DNA of 18,957 bases from Gammaproteobacteria bacterium (GTDB taxonomy: Bacteria > Pseudomonadota > Gammaproteobacteria > DSM-16500), in the NCBI GenBank assembly GCA_013287025.1, contig JABDEN010000031.1, positions 1 to 18,957 of the forward strand, written 5' to 3'. A program made the translations under genes and the position numbers. The notes below the pieces were generated by a model, which did not search any database, had not been told where the DNA came from, and saw only the letters and a program-made list of their open reading frames with translations. Positions 13,634-18,957 of this stretch are shown piece by piece. Each line of letters opens with the position of its first letter. Position 1 is the first letter of the stretch.

Positions 13634-14875
13634 TTACTTTTCTCTTTCAACAATTACATCTAACTCATAAGAACGGCCTGAAGATGAAAGTTTAATCTTA
13701 CCTTCTTGATTAGGCAGCACAATAATTTGAGGTTTAGAGTAAAACGTTTCTTGGCCATCTTTATATTGAATATCATAATCTAATTGAACGGTGTTTTTGG
13801 ACTGAAATTTGGTGTTATTTCTTGCTATTAATTCAACTCTGAGACCTTCTGATCCTGCATTATTGGTATTGGTTAATACGATAAGCGCTTTCTGATTTGA
13901 TTTAGAAATAATAACGGGTTTAGCAACGATTTTTCCATCAATAATGATTTTAGATGTTATCTTAAAGACGCTATTGTCTTCGGGAATACTGCTTGCCATT
14001 CCAATCGCTGTTGAACCAATTAAAAATATAGCAACGCTTAATACTGAAATAAAAAATCTGGCACTTCTTTTTTTCTTTTTCATAGCTGAGAATCTCCTTA
14101 TAAGAGTCGAATCTGTAATGTTATTAAAAATAAAGTTTTTAGACTGCTTGCATGTCATAGCTAAAAGAAGATTGCCATATTCCTGAATATCAGCGTCTGT
14201 ATCTTTACAGGTATTGAGATCACATAAAATTTCCATTTCCAATTCAAACCTTTTATGTAAATAATATATCCATGGTGAAAAAAATAAAAAGGCTTGAACA
14301 ATAAGAGATAATAATTTCCATAGAGAATCATTTTGTTCCACATGTATTTTTTCATGTGCCAAGCTTATTTGAATTTCCCTTTTTGTCCATTTCAATTCCG
14401 AATCTGAAGGAAAATAAATTTTAGCTTTGGGGAATCCAAAACTAATGGGAGTTTTGATGTTTGAATTCAGAAATACAGGCAGTCCTTGAATAAATATTTT
14501 TTTTGATAATTGAAGTTGTTTTTTAGCACCGAAATATGAGCATACAATTCTGCATAACATCATGCAAACACCTATACCGTACACAAGGATGATATAAAAT
14601 GAATAACTCATTTCATTTTCTGAAGGCATCATAGGAAGTATTTGCGTGAGTTTTATATCAGTAAGTTGAGGGGGTATGATGATAACTAATTCTTTTAAAA
14701 AAGTTAAATTAAACAGGTTGATAATCACGGGTGCTAACAATAGCGTCATTAAACTTACTTTAATAAAAGCAATTTTTTGTCTTGGAACAATATTTGCAAA
14801 ATCAAGAATTTGTAGTAAAGCTAAAACAACTAAGCTTATAACTGATAATGAAATAATAAAGAAAATAATATTCAT
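13634..14875 (-). CDS. BlaR1/MecR1-type M56 membrane metallopeptidase with non-PBP sensor domain
   Basis: The protein has the layout of BlaR1-type M56 antirepressors. N-terminal membrane helices lie at about 3-22, 36-58 and 92-115. A cytoplasmic zinc protease carries HEKIH (174-178) and the downstream ELEMEILCD (211-219) supplies the third ligand region, followed by a hydrophobic segment near 186-204. The final membrane helix is at about 272-295. The family protease cleaves or inactivates the BlaI repressor when the outside domain senses a signal. Here the outside domain is only about 115 aa of beta-type sequence and has no class D/PBP S-x-x-K domain, so the signal is probably not a beta-lactam bound covalently. 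It follows blaI by 4 nt, with SD AAGGA inside the end of blaI. Confidence 0.87.
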   Translation of the reverse strand: MNIIFFIISLSVISLVVLALLQILDFANIVPRQKIAFIKVSLMTLLLAPVIINLFNLTFLKELVIIIPPQLTDIKLTQILPMMPSENEMSYSFYIILVYGIGVCMMLCRIVCSYFGAKKQLQLSKKIFIQGLPVFLNSNIKTPISFGFPKAKIYFPSDSELKWTKREIQISLAHEKIHVEQNDSLWKLLSLIVQAFLFFSPWIYYLHKRFELEMEILCDLNTCKDTDADIQEYGNLLLAMTCKQSKNFIFNNITDSTLIRRFSAMKKKKRSARFFISVLSVAIFLIGSTAIGMASSIPEDNSVFKITSKIIIDGKIVAKPVIISKSNQKALIVLTNTNNAGSEGLRVELIARNNTKFQSKNTVQLDYDIQYKDGQETFYSKPQIIVLPNQEGKIKLSSSGRSYELDVIVEREK

Positions 14876-14879
14876 TCTA

Positions 14880-15251
14880 TCAATCCTTAAGTAATTGCTT
14901 TAAGGTTTCAATTTCAGCTTCGCTTAATTGCTCATTTTCAACCAAGTTTAAAACTAATTTTCCGGGACTGCCTCCAAAAAGACGTTTAGCAATTCTTTTT
15001 ACTTCTGAGATCAAAAATTTTTCTTGTTGAAGAACAGGCAAATATAAGAATGCTTTTCCTATTTTTTTATGACGAATGTAGCCTTTTTTCTCCATGGCTT
15101 GAACTAAAGTAAGAAGCGATGTATAAGCTGGCTTAGGCGTCCTTTGAAGAAAATCCAGAATATCGGATATTTTTAATGGAGACTGAGTCCATAAAATTTG
15201 CATGACCTCAAACTCATTTTCTGTTAAACCTGGTTGTCGTGGTCTTGGCAT
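14880..15251 (-). CDS. blaI: BlaI/MecI-family transcriptional repressor
   Basis: This 123-aa protein matches the penicillinase repressor family in length and plan. A winged helix follows the typical opening LTENEFEVMQILWTQSPLKI (about 9-28), then SDILDFL, the recognition helix with PAYTSLLTLVQAMEKKGYI and the wing RHKKIGKAFLYLPVL, ending in a C-terminal dimerisation helix (KRIAKRLFGGSPGKLVLNL; LSEAEIETLKQLL). Family members bind operators as dimers and are inactivated by the partner M56 protease. The partner follows directly. SD AAAGGGA precedes the ATG. It lies 11 nt downstream of the secreted-protein gene, so all three genes form one operon under the operators at 15723-15779. The gene symbol denotes the family; a beta-lactam role is not shown. 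Confidence 0.9.
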   Translation of the reverse strand: MPRPRQPGLTENEFEVMQILWTQSPLKISDILDFLQRTPKPAYTSLLTLVQAMEKKGYIRHKKIGKAFLYLPVLQQEKFLISEVKRIAKRLFGGSPGKLVLNLVENEQLSEAEIETLKQLLKD

Positions 15252-15262
15252 AATGTGTCCCT

Positions 15263-15697
15263 TTATTTAGCATAAATATGATTGAAAATTAAATTCGCGT
15301 CATTAGTTGAAACAATAGTTAAACCAGAACCTGTCATAATCAAGCTTTTTTTATCGCCTTTTTTTTCAAAAATATCTACTTTAATGTTATCAACTTGTGG
15401 GTCATTGACTGATACAATCATCGTGCTAAGTGCGATTCCTTTTATATCTTGTTCATAAGGAGTATTAATATGCTGTATTTGCTCGCTTTCTAAAAAAAAA
15501 TGAATAACACGATATCCATTTTTACCTGTCACAACATATGAACCCGTGAAAGGTACTATAGGTTTAGCTGGGTTTTGAGAAGTAATCCTTAAAATATAAT
15601 TTTTTTCAGTAGGGAAATGAATTTGTTCTGCGTGAATAGTGCTTGTCGCAAAAAGACACAACGCAAAGAAAAATATTTTGAAAAATTGATTTATCAT
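15263..15697 (-). CDS. Small exported protein, first gene of the blaI operon (144 aa)
   Basis: The ATG at 15697 is the best start, since AAGGAAG lies 7 nt before it; an in-frame ATG at 15721 has no SD and would give a poorer signal peptide. The N-terminus is a Sec signal (MINQFFKIFFFALCLFATST, cleavage probably after IHA at about residue 23). The mature 120 residues look like an all-beta domain (NYILRITSQNPAKPIVPFTG; GYRVIHFFLESEQIQH), with no cysteine. Position as first gene of a BlaI-controlled operon suggests it is the product the system controls, or a periplasmic partner of the M56 sensor domain. No family recognised. The sensor domain of the M56 protein is of similar size and beta-rich, but I could not align them. 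Confidence 0.8.
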   Translation of the reverse strand: MINQFFKIFFFALCLFATSTIHAEQIHFPTEKNYILRITSQNPAKPIVPFTGSYVVTGKNGYRVIHFFLESEQIQHINTPYEQDIKGIALSTMIVSVNDPQVDNIKVDIFEKKGDKKSLIMTGSGLTIVSTNDANLIFNHIYAK

Positions 15698-15722
15698 TGA
15701 TAGCTTCCTTATTGATAACATC

Positions 15723-15779
15723 TACTAGTTAACTAGTATAAATAAATATATATTTTATGCAACTAGTTAATTAGTAGAT
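15723..15779 (-). promoter_or_regulatory. Promoter of the blaI operon with two BlaI-type operators
   Basis: A 16-bp perfect palindrome TACTAGTTAACTAGTA (15723-15738) overlaps a -10 box TATACT (complement of 15735-15740). A second, one-mismatch copy in inverted order, ATCTACTAATTAACTAGT on the minus strand (15762-15779), overlaps the -35 region TTGCAT (complement of 15757-15762). The spacer is 16 nt. Dyads of the TACTA...TAGTA type covering promoter boxes are usual for BlaI/MecI repressors, and the paired sites imply cooperative repression and autoregulation. Confidence 0.8.
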
Positions 15780-15818
15780 ATTTAGGGTTCTTCCACATAA
15801 CCTTATGATAGTGCTTTC

Positions 15819-15840
15819 GCAAAAAGGATTTGCTTTTTGC
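15819..15840. repeat. Hairpin GCAAAAAG/CTTTTTGC in the 15780-16089 gap
   Basis: Perfect 8-bp arms GCAAAAAG (15819-15826) and CTTTTTGC (15833-15840) around GATTTG. The 310-base gap 15780-16089 otherwise holds little: a possible 36-codon plus-strand frame (15844-15954, MGGSNTHPGTTAIELRKF...) without a usable SD, and a terminator-like AAGGAAG...CTTCCTTTTTT at about 15888-15928. I do not call a gene there. Confidence 0.35.
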
Positions 15841-16089
15841 CTTATGGGAGGTAGTAACACACATCCCGGCACCACTGCCATTGAATTAAGGAAGTTTTGC
15901 TTAGAAAACATGCTTTCTCTTCCTTTTTTGATAGTTCATGGATTGTGTATCTGATATTTTTTTGCGAGGTAGTAAGCATTTGCCAATGTAAATTGTTAAA
16001 CACTTACGTTGTAATCTTATAAAAATTTTATATTTTTAAAAACCCTTTTTTAAATCCACAATATTCTTGTTTAGAATCTAATTGTTTAT

Positions 16090-16423
16090 TTATTTCATAG
16101 GGGGTTGATCTACATCGACACTAATTTCAATATTTTTGTCGCTGAAGAAATTTGATCTTGGCTGCATATCCTTAGTTAAATTATATGATCGTTTATCAAT
16201 TAAGGTATGCTTGAAATTATTGCATAAATAATCGGGGGCCCATCTGGTGGGCCATCTATAAGGTAAAAAAATTCTGATAACTCCGCTTTCGTACACCACT
16301 CATCAATCATGTATGAAGTAGCTGATTTTATATCCCCTAATATTGAAAAGACTATCCCGTCATGGTGTAGAAAACGTCGCAACTGCAACAAATTTTCAAC
16401 AAAGCGCCAACTTTTAAATATCT
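16090..16423 (-). pseudogene. Frameshifted gene remnant, possibly the broken 3' part of the 16414-17238 gene
   Basis: Two minus-strand frames overlap here. The upstream one is open from a stop at 16422-16424, reads FKSWRFVENLLQLRRFLHHD, TSYMIDEWCTKAELSEFFYL and IDGPPDGPP, and soon runs into a stop at about 16200. The other continues from the same place as DYLCNNFKHTLIDKRSYNLT to DVDQPPMK and a stop at 16090. The frames join exactly at a run of five G (16234-16238), where one base gained or lost would restore a protein of about 105 residues. There is no ATG at the 5' end. The upstream frame begins where the 274-aa gene ends, so the remnant may be the lost C-terminal part of that protein. Unknown family. 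Confidence 0.5.
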
Positions 16424-17238
16424 ATCAATTCTATCATATTGGCTACGATCTTTCTTGTTAATCTACTATTATTGACTTCACTAAATAATGGTTTCAGAAG
16501 AGTAATGTATTCGCTTACTTCAACCAAACAAAAAAATATAATATCATTTTTAAATTCGATTCTTTTATCAAATTTAAAAAATAATTTTAAACATTGATTT
16601 CTAAATTTTTCTTTAATTGTTTGCTTGATCTCTATAGGAATACTCGATGATTTTTCCTCATCATTGTAAAATGATAGGTTTTTCGTTAACATACGAATAA
16701 TCGTGTTAAGATGTTTTAAACGCCTTTCTTCAATATCGATTAAATTCAAAATTTCACCTAAAAGAAATCCAACACAAGCAAAAATTTTATTGCTATCATC
16801 AATATGTATATCCAAAAAAATATGCTTGGAAATAAGAATGGAATTTCGAACTAAGGCACGTGATAATTCTTTGATATTAGAAACATTAACGACGGGTATT
16901 GTTATCAATAATTTTTCATATTCTTCTAAATTCCACTCATCCACATTGACTTCAATTAAACGACTTTTTTGTTGCTCTCTTAATTGATGCTGGATATGTG
17001 GTAAATTTGAAAAACCATGAATATATTCTAGTAATTTATTGAATTCGGCTTCTTGCTGAGGATCAAAAAGAAAAGGATAATTTTTTTTTAAATCCATTAA
17101 TCCTTCAAAATTATTATTAACTATATAGTCTTTTTTTTTGGAAAAAAGGCTTTTAATTTCTTGGAGTCCGAGATCATCAAATGTTCTCATATTTATTATC
17201 TTTTTAAGAAAATCATCAGAAAGTATATTTAATATCAT
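16414..17238 (-). CDS. Orphan helical protein (274 aa), possibly truncated
   Basis: Not recognised. The sequence is almost entirely amphipathic helix with Leu/Ile/Lys/Glu/Asn repeats, as in alpha-solenoid or effector scaffolds; no catalytic motif, signal peptide or membrane helix. I use the ATG at 17238, although its SD is weak; the ATG at 17190 (MRTFDDLGLQEIKSLFSKK) is an alternative start of equal quality. The C-terminus ends abruptly in ELIDI, and the next frame continues with similar helical sequence (FKSWRFVENLLQLRRFL), so the stop may be a frameshift product and the ancestral protein could have been about 380 aa. The gene stands alone next to the IS630 element. Confidence 0.68.
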   Translation of the reverse strand: MILNILSDDFLKKIINMRTFDDLGLQEIKSLFSKKKDYIVNNNFEGLMDLKKNYPFLFDPQQEAEFNKLLEYIHGFSNLPHIQHQLREQQKSRLIEVNVDEWNLEEYEKLLITIPVVNVSNIKELSRALVRNSILISKHIFLDIHIDDSNKIFACVGFLLGEILNLIDIEERRLKHLNTIIRMLTKNLSFYNDEEKSSSIPIEIKQTIKEKFRNQCLKLFFKFDKRIEFKNDIIFFCLVEVSEYITLLKPLFSEVNNSRLTRKIVANMIELIDI

Positions 17239-17340
17239 ATACAGACAAAATGCCTATCACAACTAAATTTTTTAATTTAATATCTCTCCGAAAAAAGTGT
17301 ATTTGAAAGATTCTAAAAAAATATTTGATATCTTACACTA

Positions 17341-17366
17341 GTACATTGAATCACAAATTCTGACCC
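17341..17366 (+). repeat. Left terminal inverted repeat of the IS630 element
   Basis: 26 bp starting GTACATTGAATCACAAATTC and ending TGACCC. It matches the reverse complement of 18491-18516 at 25 of 26 positions; the third base differs. Confidence 0.88.
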
Positions 17367-17375
17367 CCTAAAATC

Positions 17376-17573
17376 TTAGGGACAATTTATATAAATATTA
17401 AACACCAGTGAAGCTAAGGATACCAAAAACGCAGCGGCAGATATCCAAAGCGCCTTATTAGCCCTGGAGTTATTTTGAGCCTCCATGACTTTGCGATAAA
17501 ATGTATCATAATCAATGCCATCAGAAGAAGCGGGGTCAATTCCGAGTTTTTTTGCTTTTTTAAAAATATCCAT
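17376..17573 (-). CDS. Small membrane protein carried inside the IS630 element (65 aa)
   Basis: The protein begins MDIFKKAKKLGIDPASSDGI and ends in one membrane helix (about residues 42-63, ALWISAAAFLVSLASLVFNI) with a short NCP tail. The ATG at 17573 is used; a TTG just before it is also in frame, and no good SD is seen. It lies entirely between the left terminal repeat and the transposase, on the opposite strand, so it belongs to the element and moves with it. Most IS630 elements have only a transposase. I know no function; small single-helix proteins of this kind occur as toxins, but also as harmless orphans, and no partner antitoxin is visible. Confidence 0.6.
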   Translation of the reverse strand: MDIFKKAKKLGIDPASSDGIDYDTFYRKVMEAQNNSRANKALWISAAAFLVSLASLVFNIYINCP

Positions 17574-17660
17574 CAAAGTGATCTACAATATGTTTTTCAT
17601 GAGAGAAAGTGTGTTAACCTTTTGCGCTCACTACAGCGGCAAAAAACAAGAATAACACAC

Positions 17661-18506
17661 ATGGAAAAGTATATCGTAAAGCTTACACAAGTAGAACGTG
17701 AATATTTATTATCTTTAATCAAGAAAGGAAAAACATCAGCTTATAAGCTAACCCATGCACGAATTTTACTAGAAGCGGATGAAAATAGTGGCGAAGAAAA
17801 GACAGATGTAGAGATAGCAGAACAACTTCATGTTGGGGCAAAAACTGTAAAACGAATTCGAAAAAATTGGTAGAAGAAGGCTTAGAAGAAGCCCTATCTC
17901 GTAAGCCACACATAAGAACTCGAAGCAGAAAAATAAATGGAGAGGAAGAGGCATATTTAATTGCATTAACTTGTTCTCAACCACCAGAAGGTAGAAGTCG
18001 GTGGACTTTAAAATTGTTATCTGATCGAATGGTCGAAATGGAAGTTATTGGTTGAACCACTTAAAGGGAAGCGAAAATTAAAAATTACTGATCAACGAAA
18101 AAAACTTGATTGGGCGCATTTTATTAAAGAATTAGTCGATGAAGATTATCCAAATGCAGAGAAAATTATTTTAGTTGCAGACAATTTAAATACTCATACA
18201 GGCTCGTCACTTTATGAAACATTTGCTCCCGCTGAAGCAAAAAGGATTTTGGATAAACTTGAAATCCATTACACGCCAAAACATGGAAGCTGGTTAAATA
18301 TTGCAGAAATTGAATTTAGTCATTTAAGTCGGCAGTGTTTAAATCAGCGCATTCCTGATAAAGAAACATTCATTCAAAAAACATCAGCGTGGAATAGAAA
18401 AAGAAATGAAGAAAATGCAATCATTGATTGGCAGTTTACGACTGCTAATGCCCGTATCAAATTAAAAAAACTGTATCCTGTTATTCGGGAGGGTCAGAAT
18501 TTGTGA
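17661..18506 (+). pseudogene. IS630-family transposase, two frame changes and internal deletion
   Basis: Starting at ATG 17661 (MEKYIVKLTQVEREYLLSLI), the N-terminal HTH part (VEIAEQLHVGAKTVKRIRK) reads to a run of six A (17861-17866). A shift of -1 there continues as LVEEGLEEALSRKPHIRTR to SRWTLKLLSDRMVEMEVI at about 18050. A third frame then resumes at VEPLKGKRKLKITDQRKKLD. By comparison with the family (about 340-370 aa), roughly 110 residues are missing at that junction, including the first Asp of the DDE triad. The second Asp (VADNLNTHT) and the Glu (GSWLNIAEIEFS) remain. The A6 site could be programmed frameshifting; the deletion is a real loss. Inactive. Confidence 0.85.
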
Positions 18507-18516
18507 TTCAATGCAC
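18491..18516 (-). repeat. Right terminal inverted repeat of the IS630 element
   Basis: Reverse complement reads GTGCATTGAATCACAAATTC then TGACCC. It contains the transposase stop codon (18504-18506), as is common in this family. Confidence 0.88.
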
Positions 18517-18542
18517 TAGTACAAACAACCTTAAAATTCATT

Positions 18543-18684
18543 TCAGAGGTTTGGGGATTTATCAAATGAAAGCTCATCTTCTTCATCAGGCTCCGGAGGT
18601 TTTATATTTTCTAAAAGATTGACATTATCTTTATTAAACTTATATAAAACTAATTGACATTTTATGCTAGCCAAGTCTTGATGT
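18543..18684 (-). pseudogene. 3' fragment of an orphan gene cut by the IS3 element
   Basis: The minus strand is open from the IS3 end to a TGA at 18543-18545 and codes for a C-terminal tail: HQDLASIKCQLVLYKFNKDN, then NLLENIKPPEPDEEDEL and SFDKSPNL. There is no start codon; the 5' part would lie beyond the IS3 element, outside the window, if it survives. An acidic cluster close to the C-terminus resembles the Glu-rich tails of Dot/Icm-secreted effectors, but the fragment is too short to assign. Confidence 0.45.
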
Positions 18685-18957
18685 TGCCCCGAAAAAACGG
18701 ACACTGCACTAAGCAACTTTTTGCGCTTCGAAGCATACAGGACTCAGGTAACCAAGTCTAGAGTGAAGTCGCATTCGATTGTAATAAACATCTATATATT
18801 CAAACACGTGATTTTTGGCTGCTGCGCGCGTCAAAAATTTTTCTCCATGAATAGCCTCGACCTTGAAACTATGATTCCAGCTTTCCATACTGGCATTATC
18901 ATAACAATCGCCTCGCTTGCTCATGCTACAAATAAAGCCATTTTCAGCCAATAGTTT
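18685..18957 (-). mobile_element. End of an IS3-family insertion sequence (partial)
   Basis: The sequence from about 18685 (TGCCCCGAAAAAACGGACAC) looks like an IS3-type terminal repeat, beginning with TG and lying 24 nt past the transposase stop. The element continues beyond the right edge of the window, so its size, other end and target duplication cannot be seen. Confidence 0.7.
18709..18957 (-). CDS. IS3-family transposase OrfB, C-terminal part (runs off the window)
   Basis: The visible 80-odd residues are the end of the rve integrase domain: KRGDCYDNASMESWNHSFKV contains the D-N-x(2)-M-E motif with the third catalytic residue (Glu) of the DDE triad. The usual tail follows: TRAAAKNHVFEYIDVYYNRM, then RLHSRLGYLSP. 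The frame is open at the window edge (KLLAENG...), so the start and the first two Asp residues are outside. No frame damage in the visible part; the element may be active. Confidence 0.9.
   Translation of the reverse strand, partial: KLLAENGFICSMSKRGDCYDNASMESWNHSFKVEAIHGEKFLTRAAAKNHVFEYIDVYYNRMRLHSRLGYLSPVCFEAQKVA

Larger units (their letters stand above)
17341..18516 (+). mobile_element. IS630-family insertion sequence, internally deleted, with passenger gene
   Basis: The element is bounded by 26-bp terminal inverted repeats that differ at one base (GTACATTGAATCACAAATTC... at left, GTGCATTG... at right). Each end is next to a TA dinucleotide (17339-17340 and 18517-18518), the expected IS630 target duplication. 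It is 1176 bp long. Inside are a decayed transposase on the plus strand, whose stop lies within the right repeat, and a small membrane-protein gene on the minus strand between the left repeat and the transposase start. The transposase lacks its first catalytic Asp region, so the element cannot move by itself; its intact ends could still be moved by a related transposase. Confidence 0.85.

Noticed and set aside
13944..14894. Plus-strand open frames opposite the M56 gene
   Set aside because: They are antisense to a well-recognised protease with conserved motifs and have no SD or family match.
13476..15899. TTAAGGAAGTTTTG present on the minus strand at 13476-13489 and the plus strand at 15886-15899 as a dispersed repeat
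   Set aside because: A 14-bp match in AT-rich DNA of this length can occur by chance, and the flanking sequence aligns only loosely.
15844..15954. 36-codon plus-strand frame MGGSNTHPGTTAIELRKF... as a gene
   Set aside because: No SD at usable distance, its upstream bases are in a hairpin, and no family is recognised.

Overview
The window is very AT-rich and contains no rRNA, tRNA or CRISPR. The recognisable genes are bacterial: a LuxR-type regulator, a BlaI/M56-peptidase pair, IS630 and IS3 transposases, a class C-like serine hydrolase, and proteins with Sec signal peptides. Most other genes are orphan proteins, and several carry eukaryote-type targeting signals: C-terminal CaaX boxes, mitochondrial presequence-like N-termini, and a SUMO-interaction-like motif with a basic tail. 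My best inference is an accessory, effector-rich island of an intracellular gammaproteobacterium (Legionellales/Coxiellaceae-like). No marker gene proves this.

Layout. 1-252: structured, relatively GC-rich non-coding DNA. 253-1669 (minus): a small basic protein and a P-loop protein ending in the CaaX box CILL. 1725-2233: two broken genes, one an AraC-type HTH remnant. 2359-4896 (minus): a secreted protein, a 97-aa protein ending in CaaX box CRIS, and two 208-aa orphans. 5003-5027: a perfect palindrome between divergent genes. 5100-6995 (plus): a 151-aa protein with SIM-like and NLS-like motifs, then a beta-lactamase-fold serine hydrolase and a terminator. 7085-11715 (minus): a run of five genes. 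In transcription order these are a 53-aa protein, two related proteins with mitochondrial-type presequences, a 111-aa CaaX protein (CVIS) and a beta-propeller-like protein. 11927-11949: a second copy of the palindrome, upstream of a LuxR-family regulator (12014-12775). 12834-13485: an orphan protein and a coding remnant. 13634-15779 (minus): operon of a secreted protein, BlaI-type repressor and M56 metallopeptidase, with two BlaI-like operators over its promoter. 16090-17238: an orphan gene and a frameshifted remnant that may be its broken 3' part. 17341-18516: an internally deleted IS630-family element carrying a small membrane-protein gene. 18543-18957: a gene 3' fragment next to the end of an IS3-family element that runs off the window.

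How it may work together (inference). The LuxR-like protein may bind the shared CAATACCGG-type palindrome in front of its own gene and of the 5100 gene, and perhaps also control the divergent minus-strand genes, linking the two clusters in one regulon. The CaaX proteins could be prenylated and membrane-anchored inside a eukaryotic host, and the presequence proteins could be sent to mitochondria. The BlaI/M56 operon looks autoregulated and self-contained, with a sensor domain that is not the usual penicillin-binding one. Insertion sequences, frameshifts and gene stumps show that the region is turning over.
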